Notes under the pieces: generated by a model
Database searches by the model: none
Told to the model about the DNA's origin: nothing
The model's input: the letters and a program-made list of their open reading frames with translations, nothing else
Assembly (NCBI RefSeq): GCF_014898815.1
Contig: NW_026515531.1
Span: 117,066-181,065, forward strand
DNA length: 64,000 nt
Reading direction: 5' to 3'
DNA from: Panonychus citri
Lineage: Eukaryota > Arthropoda > Arachnida > Trombidiformes > Tetranychidae
In this document: piece by piece, positions 14,306 through 27,452 of the stretch
Layout of the letters: the number at the start of each line of letters is the position of its first letter
Numbering within the stretch: position 1 is the first letter of the stretch
Made by a program: the position numbers and the translations under genes

Positions 14306-16171
14306 ATGTCTTTTACGAGAAATAATTTGAGTATAATTGGTAAATTACTTCCTAATCATTATCGACAATGTTTAAGGTGAGTACAGGTTTTGTTTACTTT
14401 TGTTTATCTTTTTCTTTAGTTGATGTTTTGTGATTTTTTTTATTGTTATTGTTTTTCTGATTATTTTTTCTTTTAGAAAACGATCAACCTTAACTTTTGG
14501 CGATGATTTCATTACTAAAATTGGCCTAGAAGTTCATGCTCAAATCAATGCTACATCTAAATTATTTTCCAGAAGTTGTAATGATTATAACAATCCGCCT
14601 AATTCTGGTGTGTCACTTTTTGATGCTTCTATTCCTGGTACTCTTCCCATTATAAATCGTTATTGTGTTGAGGCTACTGTTAAAAGTGGCCTGGCTTTAA
14701 ATTGCTCAATAAATGAGAAGTGTTTCTTTGACAGGAAACATTACTTTTACCCCGATTCTCCAAATGGTTATCAGATTACCCAAAAATGTGAACCCATTGC
14801 TACCGGTGGTGCCATTAGTTTTGTAGTACCAAAAACTAAAACTCGAGACATTGAAATAAAACGAGTATCATTGAAACAAATTCAACTTGAACAAGACACT
14901 GGTAAAACTTTGAAAGATATTAAAAGTGGTGCTGTTTATATTGATCTTAATCGCTGTGGTGTTGGACTGATGGAATTTGTATTTGAACCTGAATTGTATA
15001 ACCATTTAGAAGCTTATTATCTGGTCAAAGAGCTGATTAATATATTGAAAAGGTTAGTTTGATTCCAACTAAATTGTTTAGTATTTTTAATGACAATTTG
15101 TTTTTTTTTATAAATAATTTTAGGATTGACACTTGTAGTTGTAAAATGGAGGAAGGAGCTCTTCGTATTGATGCCAACGTATCAGTCTCTCCGGTAAATG
15201 GACCTCCCGGTAATCGAATTGAATTGAAAAATCTTAATTCTCTTCAAAGTTTAACCAAAGGATTAGAATTTGAAATCATGAGACATTTGGAAAGTTTAAA
15301 AAAAGGTCTCTTAGTACCAAGTGAGACGCGATTCTATGATCCAGTTCGGAAAAAGACCTTCCCGATGAGAGATAAAGATAATGTTGAAGATTACCGTTAT
15401 TTGCCTGAGCCCAATTTACCTCCATTAAAATTGACCAAAGAGACTAATCAAAGTGATACCAATGATGATAATGATCAAGTAATCTCCATAGTCGCAATTG
15501 AAAAGACGATACCAAGTTTACCGGAAAAGGAACGAGATATTTTGATTAATGACTACAAATTGAGTATTGAAACATCACATTTAATTGTGGAAAATAATTT
15601 ATTTCCATTCTATGTTTCAACCATGAATCTTAATCCTGTTTATACAACTGCAATGATTGGTACCTTTATTGCCAGAGAATTAGCTGCCATACTTAATGAC
15701 AATCGAGTTAAAATTGAAGAAACAACCATAACTGGACAATTTATTTTAGATACATTTGATTTAGCGGAAAAAGGAGTTATCACCATGAATATTGTTCAAG
15801 ATATAATTAATTTAGCCGTTAATGGAGATAAACGACCTGCTAGAGAGATCGTCAAGGAACATGGTTGGTGGTTAGTTCAAAATGAACAATTAATCACTGA
15901 GAAATGTTTAATTGTTGTTGATTCAAGTCCAATTGCTGCCTACAATGCTAAGCGTGGTAATCACTTCTCATTAGATTGGTTAACTGAAAAGTTTATTAAA
16001 GAAAGTAACCTGAAGACGACGAAAAATGTTATCCGATCAACCATTCGATTAATCCTAGAGGGCAGAGAGATGAAAGAATTAAAAAAATTAGCAATTAAAG
16101 CGGAGAAACAATTAAAAGATGGAGAGGATTTTATAATTAGATCAAAAATTGGTGGAAGAGAAGTTGATTAA
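14306..16171 (+). CDS. GATB: Glutamyl-tRNA(Gln) amidotransferase subunit B, mitochondrial
   Basis: Subunit B of the GatCAB complex, which converts mischarged Glu-tRNA(Gln) to Gln-tRNA(Gln) in mitochondria. Exons are 14306-14376, 14477-15052 and 15124-16171, with GTGAGT and GTTAGT donors and TTTTAG/TTTTAG acceptors; phases match and the product is 564 residues, close to the usual eukaryotic size. The N-terminus (starting MSFTRNNLSIIGKLL) is basic and hydroxylated, fitting a mitochondrial targeting peptide. Signature GatB motifs follow: IGLEVHAQ, PGTLPIIN, FDRKHYFYPDSPNGYQITQ and GALRIDANVS. The C-terminal third is the helical GatB/YqeY tail. No frame breaks. The ATG at 14306 was chosen because it is the one that splices in frame to the conserved exon. 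Confidence 0.93.
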
Positions 16172-16980
16172 GGACAACAAAAACTGGAATCAAATTTGTA
16201 AAAATATCATTTAGCTGATTGTAAATCTGACCAAAATTATCGAAAATGTTACTACAACAATTAACTCAATTGCAATTACAAGAAAACTAAATTATCCTAA
16301 TCACTAAGGCGACGAAAGATAAAGTGTGACAATTAGACTAAAATGTAATCAGCGGTTTTCTGTTGGTTACAAAATAGGAAACCGATTTGATTTTCCCATT
16401 TGTTGTTACTCTTTCTATTTAATTAACTTTAATTACTCCAAATTGATTGAACAATTGATCTTTTTAATCTGATTGTTTTCCATCTTTAAATTAATTGCGA
16501 TTGTTGATTAAAATTTTCCAATTATTTGAAATGTTTAATTTGCTTATATGATCCAAATGGAAAATTAACCAATCCTCATTTTCTTTTTTTTCTCTCTCAA
16601 ACCACATTGTGTCTCTTTCTTTTCTCTTTCTTTTTTTTCTCTTTTTCTATTCTCTTTTCAAATTGTGTGAGTCGCTTTAATCAAGAAGAAGCGGGCTTTA
16701 GGTAAGCTTTAATCTATTGGATTAATCATGCTCACAGTTTAATTTCTTTATTGTTGATTGTGTTTAATTCTAATTGTCCTTCTCACATTTGTCATCATTA
16801 TCTCTTATCTTCATCTACAGGAGTTGTTGCTCTTTGCCTGTTAACCGTTTTCTCTACCTTGTTGGTAACCATTGTTGGAGAATTTTTTTTTCCTTTTTCT
16901 CTCTCCTTTTTTGTTCTCCATATTGGTGTAAATTTTTCTCATTTTTTTAGAATTTCCATTGGTTTTATTCTATATTAATC
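16172..16980. promoter_or_regulatory. GATB 3' flank and NUP155 upstream region
   Basis: About 0.8 kb between two plus-strand genes. It holds the GATB 3' end and, from about 16,580, long C/T-rich tracts that fit a transcription start region and 5' untranslated sequence of NUP155. A GTAAGC at about 16,701 and a TACAG at about 16,817 could bound a 5'-UTR intron. Nothing coding is convincing. Confidence 0.4.
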
Positions 16981-19900
16981 ATGGATATGGACACTTCATC
17001 CAGCCCTTGGGCTGGTGGACAATCAGCTCTTAATCGTTCACTAACAGGATCTCCTACTGGACAACATCAAACTTATGTTGCTCGATCACCACCTAATCAA
17101 GTCATTGTACCTCAAGAATTACCTGCCCAATTAATTGACAAATATCTTGCCACTGATGCCAATTTCCTTCAAATTCATGATGCCATTAAGGCCTCAACCG
17201 GTAAGATTTAAGTTAAACCTCTAAATAGTTTTCTCTTTTTTATTAATTCACCATTTCTACATGTGATCTTTTTGGTTACTGAATCTTTTTCTTTTCCTTT
17301 GCTTCATCTATTTATATATTTTTGATTTTCTTTCTCAGGTTATCCAACTTTAAGTGGCCTTCAGGATACAGATTATCCAAATATAAGTGATCTTGCCTCA
17401 GCTCTTGGAAGTTTAACTCAATTAGATAAAATTACTACAATACCTTTACCATCAGGAATTTTAGAGCAATTTAACCGTAAGTCTTTTCCAACACATTTGA
17501 TTTTCATGTGAGATCTTATCATGCATGTGCTTTTGGATGTTCAAGGCTTAAAATTGTTTTTTTCTTTTTCTTTCTTTCTCTCTCCGTCTCTACTCTAGAT
17601 GTTCAACAAAATTGTGAAATGGGAATTTTTACCGAGATTAAAAGAGCCTGGTTAGCAGTTGATAGTACGATTTACCTTTGGTCTTATGATAATGGCTGTG
17701 ACATGGCCTATTATGATGGTCTAACCGAGGTGATCATTGGAGTTGCCCTTCTCAAGCCCAAACCAGGTAAATGTTGATTTCATTTTTGTTTAGTCTCTTC
17801 ACTTTCTTATCTCATGTTTATTTGTCTCTTCCTTGGTTCAAATTGCAGGTATTTTCAAAGACAATATTAAATATGTTCTTTGTCTAACTACCCTCGTTGA
17901 GATCGTTCTTCTTGGAATTCAATATCGTGAAAGTGGATCCGAAATGATTGACGATCTTCATGTAGATAATGAACCTTTATTCAACATTGCTACCGATAAC
18001 ACTGCAATGCCCATCATTCAGGGTACTAATGATGGAAGAATATTTTTGGGTGGTAAAGATGGATCTTTATATGAAGCGGTTTATCAGGCCCATGAAACTT
18101 GGTTCCGAAAGAAAAGTTGGAAAATTAATCATTCAAGTTCATCTCTCTCTTTCCTGGTTCCCAATTTACTTTCATTTTATGACAAAGATCCAATTGTTCA
18201 AATTGAAATTGACAATAGTCGTCATATCCTTTTCACCCGGTCAGAAAAAGGAACAATTGAAGTTTATGATTTAGGCTATGATGGTAAAGACATGGCTAAA
18301 GTTGCCTCAAAAAGTGCTCATGCTATTAGTTCACAAGCATCTTCATTGGCTCGTAACATTGAGGCGGAAAATTTTCGTACCATAAGTCAAATTTGTGCTG
18401 TTTCTGAAAGTGAATCAACTTTCGTCAATCTTATTGGTTTCACTGAAACCGGTATTCGAATATATTTTTCTACCAATCATACACCTAAATACGACCAGAG
18501 ACCCGATTCTTTAAATATTGTTCACATTCGGCTGCCTCCTGGTTACTCTGCAGCTTCACCTCCCCAACGTCCCGCTAACATTTATCTGGCCTCTTACTCA
18601 CGAAGTACCACTATCATGGTCTCCATTACTGGTGATGGTCGAGCGCTTCTCTGGACTCTTTCATCGGACGCATTTGCTTTCGATAATCAACTCATGGAAT
18701 TGTTTAGTGTTCATCCAATCAGTAGTCGAGTTTGGAGAATGAGAGAGGAAATTAAACCTCATTTGATAAAAAAATCTATCCCAATTAATGTAGGAATTAA
18801 CAAAGTAATCAACCTTGAACCTCCTGTAATGATTACTCAAGATGTAGAAGAGCAAAGAAAATTTATCTTCCTTTCATCCCAAGGTGTTCATATTGCTCAT
18901 CGACCTCGACCAGTTGATCATTTGAAACAGTTACTTGTAGACAATCAAGGGTTCGAGAATGAAGCTGTTAAAGGTTTCTTCCGTCTCTATGGGGAAGCTC
19001 AAAGTTGCTGTATGACTTTGGCTATCGCTTGTCAAACAACATCTCCCGTTGAAAAGCAGGTCGCTGAATGGGCTACTCTAGCTTTCTTCCGCTACGGTGG
19101 TGATCCTCAAGTTTTAACCGCTCCAACAGCAGCTCCACAATCCCAGCAACAACAACAACAAGTGATACAATCAACTGGAACTCCATCACATTCCATAAGC
19201 CAACAGTTTACTCCACACATTGCTAATTTAGCTGGTGGTCAAATTTCAACACCAATTTCCTCTACACCTCGATACTCATCTCCCTTCGAGCAATCCCTTC
19301 ATCACCAATTGTCCGATCAGCATCGGTCATTCAATCTACACCACATTCAGAGCAAATGCAATTTTCACCTTCAAATGTTACCCTTCAAAATCGTAATTCA
19401 TTCATTAATAATCAATCAGGTCTTTATGGGACTGGTCATCCCTTCAATGAAACAATGATCGCCGGTCAACCTGGATTAAATACTTCCCCAGTTCAACATG
19501 TTCAATATGGAATGTCCAACAAACTTATTGGACTTTATCTTTATGTAGCTCGAATCATTAGACCCATTTGGAATGCTAATTGTGTGAAATCTGAATTAAT
19601 TACTCCACCACCTAAAGACGGTCTAAAGGAAAACATCACTACAACCATAACCGATGTTGAGATGAAGATTTACTTGGAAAAATTGAACAATTTGAGACAA
19701 TTTTTGATGAAAAATATTCAATTCTCTGATATTCCTGATAACGAGATGCCTCATTACTCTGAGTCGACTACTGTTACCTTTTCAAGTCCCACTCAAGTAA
19801 ATCCAATTCTTGAACGAGCTTCTTTCTTCAACATGTTAACATTAATCAAAAGATGCCTTGAAACTATTGGCCTACTTCGTATAGCATATGAACACAAATT

Positions 19901-21914
19901 TCCAACAGTTGTTAAAAATTTATCTTCTGAAATAATCGCTAAACTAAAAGGATCAACCTTCCGAACTTTAATCAATGAAGGTGAAGAGATTTGTGCTCAT
20001 TTGGCTTCCGCTTTGGTTCAAAAGTACATCGATGATTCTGTGACCACGGAAGGAATCAGTAAACGACTAAATGATGCCTGCCCTGCAATCTTTAGGGAAG
20101 AAAATGCTCTCCAAGCAAAAGCACACGAAACACTGATCAAAGCTCGTCGAACCAAGGATGAAACTGAACGATTCAAGTTGATTGACGAAGCACTGGCCAC
20201 TTTCAAGTCGATTGAGCTCGAACCAACTTAAGACAAGCCTGTGATCTATTAAAAACCGTCCATGCCTATGTTGATATAGTGACTCTTTGTCTCGAAACAG
20301 CTTCACTTCGAGACAAGGAAAACATTGGCATTTATTTATTGAGAAACAATGCCAATGTTTTCCAACAATTTCAAAATCGTTCATTCTTCTCATATGATAA
20401 CAAATTCATTGGTGATGAAAAACAAATGTCAACCATTCAGTCCAGATTGGAGTGTTATCGAATTATCTTGGACACTTATGAGCATCTTCTCTTGCTTGTT
20501 GAACATCCAATGAGTGCCGTTGCTCAACCAACCTCATCTCGGAACAACGTTGAAGACTATATACCACCTTTAACCAAAGAAGAAGCTCTTAATTATAGTA
20601 AAGCAGTTCTCAAAGCAGCAATTGCCTCGGAAGATGAGCCCGCTCATGTAACCATCTATGAATGGCTATATGAACATCAACAGGTTGACAAATTGTTAGA
20701 AATTCAATCACCTTACCTGGAAAGTTATCTTAAAACTAAAGCAGCTCATTTTGGAGAGACAACTCAACTTATGGATTTACTTTGGATGTACTATGAGCGA
20801 AATGGTAACTTTCGAGCTGCTGCCTCGATTCTTGATAAATTAGCTGATCGTCATGGATCAGAATCTGATTTACTCAAGAGATTAGAATATTTATCTCGAG
20901 CTATCATTTGTATGAAAAGCTGTCAAAGTCATCCCAGTTTTGTACTTACCGATGAAAAAGATTTTAAATCAAGTGGTGAATTGTTGCACGATTTAGAGGA
21001 AAAGATGGAAGTTGCTCGATTACAATTACAAATTGTGGAAAGTTTATCCCAACGAGCAGATTGTTCATCATCAGTAGCTGTTAAAGATGCCATCAAGAAA
21101 CTTAATGAAGGACTTTTGGACATCACCATGTTGTATGAAGATTATGCGGAAAAGTTTGACCTTCCCGAATGTCAATTAGCAATTGTTTGTGCTGCCTCAT
21201 TCAACGATCCCGAGTTAATTAGATCTCTTTGGAAACGTATATTTGACAAAGAGCTGACCGATTCCTCTAATAGACCAATTTCCGTTAAAAAGACTCTTCT
21301 TGTTAACAAATTACAACATTTAGCTAAATTGTATATGCCCAGTGATAGATATTTCCCATTAGGTAAGTTTGCTAATTGTTAACGAATCTCCAAACAATCA
21401 ATCATCATTTGAATGATTTCATGATCCAAATTTTTAATTTTATTTGCAGAATTTATAATTCAATATTTGGAAAATATAACTCAACCCATGGAATTTGAAA
21501 GAAGTTGGCTTGCCGCATCTCTATTAACCTGCGGAATTGGTTTCTCACAATTAGTTGACATTTATCATAGATTGTATCAATCAAGAGACCCAACAATCTC
21601 TTGGTATAAGAAATCAATCCAACTCCTGGAAGTCTCCCATTGGCTTTTCTCTAAATTCTGTGAAAGTCCTCTTCTAATTTCTTTAACTGAAAGGTTAGTT
21701 TATTTACAATTCTCAATTTTCTGATCATTCATTGTAATTGATAATCGAAACTTTTCCTTTTCCATTTAGGCGACAATTTACTGCTAAATGTTTGGACTTA
21801 ATTGCAGAATACGTTATAGAACTTCAATCAAACAATCTCACGGATCCTCAAGTATCACAATTGATCAGCCAATTTAGAGATATCCAAGCCAAATTAGAAG
21901 GAATGACTTTTTAA
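16981..21914 (+). CDS. NUP155: Nuclear pore complex protein Nup155 (two frame breaks)
   Basis: Scaffold nucleoporin of the inner pore ring. Exons: 16981-17200, 17339-17476, 17599-17766, 17849-21362, 21450-21693 and 21770-21914, all with good splice sites and matching phases. The N-terminal half is the beta-propeller (for example DNSRHILFTRSEKGTIEVYDLG, FLVPNLLSFYDKDPI) and the C-terminal half the alpha-helical solenoid (MDLLWMYYERNGNF, LHDLEEKMEVARLQLQI, SRDPTISWYKK). In the long fourth exon the frame slips by one base twice: once in a Ser/Pro-rich linker at about 19,230-19,360, and once at about 20,215-20,230, where the protein-level match carries straight on in the next frame. Both slips equal one missing base. 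Because the rest is strongly conserved and full length (about 1,340 residues), assembly error is more likely than a dead gene. A non-canonical mini-intron could explain the first slip but has no good donor. Confidence 0.93.
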
Positions 21915-23016
21915 ATAAATTTAATTTTTTAAATTACCCTTTCCCTCCCTCGCTCTCTGTCTCTCACTCTACCTCTCTTGTTCACAACAATTGATTAAAA
22001 CATTCAAATGATTGAGGGAACCATAACTTTGCAACCTCTAATCCCGCCTGTTTCTTGTTCTGGATAAATTCAAGGTCAACTTGTTTCATTCACTTTAATG
22101 GCGCCAAATCTCATCAAAATTCATGTATAATAAATAAAGAACCGTTACAATCAACGAGAAAGAAAAATGAAAACTACCAATGATTAATGGGAATGATAAT
22201 TAATTGAGTATTACAATTAATTTCCAAATGGTTTTATTCAAACGTTTGTATTGATTTTTTTTTATTCTTTTTTATTAGCTTTGATTTTTTAAATGTCTTT
22301 TTTCAGCTATCATTTTTTTTTCTTTTTTTAATTTTCTGTTTCGTTTATCAAAGTCGATCTGTTTTTAGTTAATCTCTTGTCTTTGTTGTTGTTGTTTTTG
22401 TTTTTTTCTTGATAAGTCAACATTGATTGTGACAAATTTTGGTGTTTAAAGAGGATTGAAATTTTGAATAGCGTTTGGATTTACTAGGAGAAAGTTTTAA
22501 GGTGTATAGGAGACGAAGGAGGAGAAAGGGATGAGATTGGAATAAGAAATTTGACAGGCAAAAGATTTTTGGTGGTGGGAAGTGTGGAAATAGGAAGATT
22601 GTTGTTTTTTTTCAGATGAGAAAAGAAAAAGAAATGAAAATAAACCAATCACATGATTGGAATACAGAGTTTCGAAGAAAGAAGATGAATTGTTGAGTTA
22701 ATTGTTGTGGCGAAAAAGAGATAGAGATATATGTATATAAGGAATATAAATAGCGTAAATTCCGATAGATTGGTACTTTGGTTTTCGCAAAGTAGTAGTA
22801 AATTTTGTTTCCGGTAAGTTTGATGTTTTAATTGTCCAACTGATCTTATGGTACGTGTTTTTTTTTTGCTGCGTAGCTGCTGGTAAATCATACTGTGGAT
22901 GCGATTGTGTTTTGTTTATATGTGTAGTGTGCGTCAAATGCACATAAGCGTGAGAAAAGAGACAAAGTCGCGGCGATGGGTTTTAATTTGAATTGAATTA
23001 TAACAAATTTTCTAGT
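21915..23016. other. Convergent 3' regions of NUP155 and PABPN1
   Basis: About 1.1 kb between two converging genes. AATAAA occurs just after the NUP155 stop (21,914-21,919) and again near 22,132. The rest is T-rich then A/G-rich on the plus strand, as expected for facing 3' untranslated regions. No gene seen; open frames here are low complexity. Confidence 0.45.
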
Positions 23017-24611
23017 CTAGTAAGGACTATAATACCATCCTCGGCGCCTGTGGATAGAAAAATGGAAGATGATAGATAATTTAGTAAATTATAGATTAAG
23101 ATGATAAATCAATCAGGTTCACGGAATCGAGTCACTTGCAGCTCACACTTACGGCCTTCTTGCAGGTCTGAATCCCCACGAGGCAGCTCTACCAGCAAAT
23201 CCTCTACGAGAAGCTCTCATTCCTCCTCGAGCAGGTCTCGCAGTTACGCTAAGTCCTGGAGTGTTGGTCCTTTTTTGATTAACCTTAATCTGTCTTCCCT
23301 TGAAAAGTGAATCGTCAAGGGCCATTGCTGTTTGGACAGAATCTTTTTCGGCAAACTCTATATAAGCAAAGCTAGAGGGTAAAAGAGAGAAAGAGAAAAA
23401 AAAGTTAAATCAATTAATTTGTTAAATACATTAAAGGATTTAAAAACAAAATAATGATTTTTTATATTCGAAAGACAACTAACCCTTTAGGATGTCCACT
23501 AAATTTGTCACATAAAATGGTAACACGATTTATTGACCCACAGCCATGGAAATGGCGCTCCAAGTCATCTGCAGTAGCTGAATAATCAACCTGAAAAAGT
23601 AATAGAAAATGAATTATTTAGATTATTGTATTGCAACATAAATGGAAGCTAACATGTGATCACTATCGATGTAAATAATGAGTTTGAAAGAAAAGATTTT
23701 TAAGAGAATCAAATAGATTAAATCAAGTTAATCAGTTTATGATTGAATTTCCCTGCTAATGACGATTTAGTCTAATATAGAAAATTAAACAGATACTTAC
23801 ATTACCAACATAAATGGATCGGGCATCGACTTCTCTTTTCTCTTCTGGAGATAAACCTGCAGTACCTACAAAATAGAGGAAAAAAACGCGGATTAGCGGT
23901 TTTAGAGTTTAAAAAATGAGGCAACTTATTGAATAATCGAATCAATTTCAATTTTTGCTTCAATAAAGAGGAGTAAACCGAGAATGGAAAATGAAAACTC
24001 ACTTGATGAACTCAAATTCATTTGTTTCTCAGCCTCATCTTGCATTTGTTTCAACTTTTCAGCCTCTTCCTCCATTTCTCTAACTCGTGCTTTGATCTCT
24101 TCCAAATCCTGTAACAGTCAAGAAACAATAACAATAGTATAAATATAGTGACGAAATAATCGTGAAAATGAGAAAACATTGAAGTAGAATGAAAAAAAAA
24201 TACAACATAGAAAAAAAAGAATAGAAAAAGAGAAGAAAAAAAACAGATCACATAAAAGAGAAACAATAAGAGAGCCAACACACTAAACTCTCCGTAGAGA
24301 AGAATTTGTTGATTCTTAAAAGAGAACATTTTTTGTTTTTCTTGGAAAGAGTAACAATCAGTCGGTGAACAATTTAACAGAGAATATGGAATAATCTAAA
24401 GAAATCTAAATCACTGGAAAACAATTGCGAAAGAAATTAAATTAGAAACACTTACCGGGTCATCTGGATTATCATTGGATTGTTGAGACATTGTTGAATT
24501 ATGTTCACCATCCATTAGCATTTCATTACTTGTCTCATTAAAACTACCTAATTGTCCATCTCCATTTTCTTTGTTAACTAAATCACTAAGTTTCTGTTTA
24601 GATTCGGACAT
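23017..24611 (-). CDS. PABPN1: Polyadenylate-binding protein 2 (nuclear PABP)
   Basis: Nuclear poly(A)-binding protein that stimulates poly(A) polymerase and sets tail length. Six exons on the minus strand: 24611-24456, 24108-24003, 23865-23801, 23590-23484, 23371-23153 and 23047-23017. The sum is 684 nt, giving 227 residues. Order of parts: acidic/Asn-Ser N-terminus without an alanine run; the coiled-coil (IKARVREMEEEAEKLKQMQ); one RRM with RNP2 SIYVGNV and RNP1 KGFAYIEF plus the signature HFHGCGSINRVTILCDKFSG; then an Arg/Gly-rich tail ending WYYSPY, the family's usual C-terminus. The 31-nt last exon was found by matching that terminus; its acceptor is CCACAG. Exon 5's donor GTAAGT itself contains an in-frame TAA, so retention of the last intron would end the protein one proline codon (CCG) past the exon boundary. 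It shares a divergent promoter with WDR82. Confidence 0.95.
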
Positions 24612-25075
24612 TATAATTAGTTGAAAAAAAAGAAATAAATTTAGATTTCTTTTAATAGAAAATGAGAATAATTTTCTAAACCCAATTAATCAAATGGAGA
24701 TAAAATTTTCTCATCAACAAACATTCACAAGAGAGAAAACGACATCTACCGGTTGGATTATTTATCGAAAATGAAAAGTTCCAATTAGAATTGATAGATG
24801 GCGCTCATGTTGTATTCTTTTTTTTTCTCATTTTGGTTTTGTTTTGAATGGAAAAAGAAATAAAAAAAAATCTAAAAATCTTTTTGTTTTTAATTCCAAT
24901 TCGTTGAAACTTGATTAACTTTAATTTACTTCCATCTTGTTTTGAATTATTATTTTGTTTCAAGTTTCATCGCGCTATCAATTGGTATCTTTATTGACTT
25001 TCACTTTAACCTCAACCTTTTGGATTAGAATTTGGAAATTTAAATTATCTTCTCTATTCTCTGCTCTCTCTCCAG
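24612..25075. promoter_or_regulatory. Bidirectional promoter, PABPN1 / WDR82
   Basis: Only 464 bp separate the two divergent start codons, so one shared promoter region must serve both. It includes short GC-richer stretches (AGATGGCGCTC near 24,796; ATCGCGCTATC near 24,968) and A/T tracts, with no TATA box near either start. This fits a TATA-less housekeeping promoter. Confidence 0.55.
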
Positions 25076-26232
25076 ATGAAGCTGGTTGAATCTGTGGTAA
25101 CCAATTTTAGAGTTGCCAAAGTATTCAAGGAAAACACTGAAAGGATTAACTCAATTGATTTCTCAGCAAATGGTGAAACTCTTATTACCTCATCTGATGA
25201 TGATTCCATAGTTATTTATGATTGTGAAAAAGGAACCACAAAGAAAACATTAAACAGTAAAAAGTACGGTGTTGATTTGGTTCATTATACACATGCAGCT
25301 AATACTGCCATTCATTCAAGCAATAAAATAGATGATACCATTAGGTAAAGTTCATTTACTATTCAATTTTTTCTCTCTCTCTCTCTTTATCCTCTTCTCT
25401 ATCTCTATCTATTCTCATAGTAATTTGTTTACACCTTTGATTAGTTATACTTTTTCACAATTCATAACAAAGCTTTCAAAAATATTTTCTCTATCACATT
25501 TTTCTCACTCATTTAAATTTGCTTTTTTTTTGCTTGGTTTTTTTTATCCATATAAGGTATCTTTCTTTACCGGACAATAAATATATCCGTTATTTTCCCG
25601 GACACACCAAAAAAGTGGTCACATTATGTATGTCTCCCGTTGACGATACCTTTCTAAGTGGATCTCTGGACAAGACAATTCGTCTATGGGATTTAAGATC
25701 ACCCAATTGTCAAGGTTTAATGCATCTTATGGGACGACCTGTGGCCAATTTTGACCCGGAAGGATTAATCTTTGCAGTTGGAATAAACAGTGAATCAGTT
25801 AAACTTTATGATCTCAAATCTTTTGACAAAGGACCTTTTAATACCTTTAAATTACAACAAGATAAATTATGTGACTGGACTGGTCTCAAATTTTCACCTG
25901 ATGGTAAAATGATTATGATTAGTACCAATGGTAATGTTATCCATCTTATTGACGCTTTCCAAGGTACACCCTTACAAACTCTCATGGGTCATGTGAATGC
26001 TAAAAATTTACCACTGGAAGCATCTTTCTCACCTGATTCCCAATTTATCTTCAGTGGTTCAACTGATGGTAAAATTCACGTTTGGAATGCATCTAATGGA
26101 AACAAAGTAACAACCTTTCAAGGTGAACACACATCAACAGTCCAATGTGTTCAATTTAATCCCAAATATATGATGCTCGCTTCCGCCTGCACCATGATGC
26201 ACTTTTGGATACCTTCTAATTGTGATGAATAA
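25076..26232 (+). CDS. WDR82: WD repeat protein 82 (Swd2 homologue)
   Basis: WD40 propeller subunit of the SET1/COMPASS histone H3K4 methyltransferase and of the PNUTS-PP1 transcription-termination complex. Two exons, 25076-25344 and 25557-26232, joined in phase (AG|G, Arg) to give 314 residues, the family's normal length. WD-type strands are visible throughout: ERINSIDFSANGETLITSSDDD, GHTKKVVTLCMSPVDDTFLSG, DKTIRLWDLR, FSPDSQFIFSGSTDGKIHVWN. The start ATG is the first in frame and gives the typical MKL...VFKEN N-terminus. No frame breaks. Confidence 0.96.
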
Positions 26233-27452
26233 TAACAATAATGAATATTAATTATAAGGTGAAAACTAGTTAACTGAATGTGGATGAATTTTTTTTTCTA
26301 AACACTCGCCCATTCTAACTTGATATTGTCAATTTTGTCAATTCTGTCAACTCTTTTATCCTCTCTCTCTCTTTCTCTCTTTCTTTCTTCTTCTCTTCTC
26401 TTTCTTTTCTTCTCTTTGTTTTGTCTACTTCATTTTCATCTTCACTTATTGATTAAAGTTTTGCCCAACATTCAAATTCCTATTTACTTTGACTACATTA
26501 AACTCTTTCATCATTAATTGCGAAAAATAAAATTCATTTACCTGTAAAAATCATATGTTTCACTTTTCAATTCAATCAATTGTTTATTTGCACATTAATT
26601 TGTGGAAAAGTTTTCTTCCTAATCAAGTAATTAAGTAATTAAATTCCCACGATTATTACAATTGTTAATTAACCGGAAATCCATAAAATTATCTCATTAA
26701 TATCCGATTACTGTTCATATTAACCTAATCGTTAGTTGCTTCATGTAAACAAAAACAATCAAAAGTAATTATGATTAATGTTTTCACATGTTTATCCATT
26801 GGTTAGTAAATTAAATGTTATTTCATTCAACTAGTTGGTTTCATCATTTAATTGATAATAAAAACATCCTGCTAATTAACTTAGTAAGAATTACAATTAG
26901 TCGTCAATCAAACCTAAAAAAATCACTTCTTTCCTTGGATAATCATCTTAGATACAATTAGAATCGATCTCAACAATTTAATCTAAGTAATTATCCAAAT
27001 CAAATTAGTTTTTAATATTAACATTGTTATTAACTCGTTAATCAAACAATTAGAGTTCAAGTAAAAGTTTAGGCTCACTGATTTGATCTTGAAGTAATTT
27101 ATTGATTATTATGATTGAAATTTATTTCTCACTTTGATTTAGAAACAATTTAATGATGATGAATTGATTGTTGCTCATTCAAGTTATAAATGAAAATTGT
27201 CATTAGAACGCAAAGAAATCAATTGATTAACAACTTGTAACAATGATGGAAAAATGAACAATTTATTACATTAAATTATCAAGAGAATTGAATTTTTTTT
27301 TATTTAATGAGTTTTAATTTGAAAATTTGTAATAAATATTGACAATCAAGAAAAATTAACATGATGATGATACGAATTAATTGTATTTTACACTTTTGAC
27401 AACATTTTGTTGACTGTTATCAACAATTTACGATTTGTTAGATTCAGATAAT
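26233..27452. other. Convergent 3' regions of WDR82 and FANCM
   Basis: About 1.2 kb of AT-rich DNA between two converging genes. A CT-rich tract lies at about 26,350-26,440 and an AATAAA at about 26,526. Many copies of the octamer TTAATTGT or its complement occur, as elsewhere in the window. No coding sequence is supported. Confidence 0.45.

Noticed and set aside
14430..14476. GTG-initiated extension before GATB exon 2
   Set aside because: This is intron sequence: a TTTTAG acceptor at 14,471-14,476 joins exon 2 to an ATG exon in matching phase.
19240..19325. A mini-intron in NUP155 explaining the first frame change
   Set aside because: Lengths of 53, 56, 83 or 86 nt would fix the frame and acceptor-like TTCGAG or GATCAG exist, but the donors (GTGGTC, GTCAAA) are unlike every other donor in the window. 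Kept only as an alternative.
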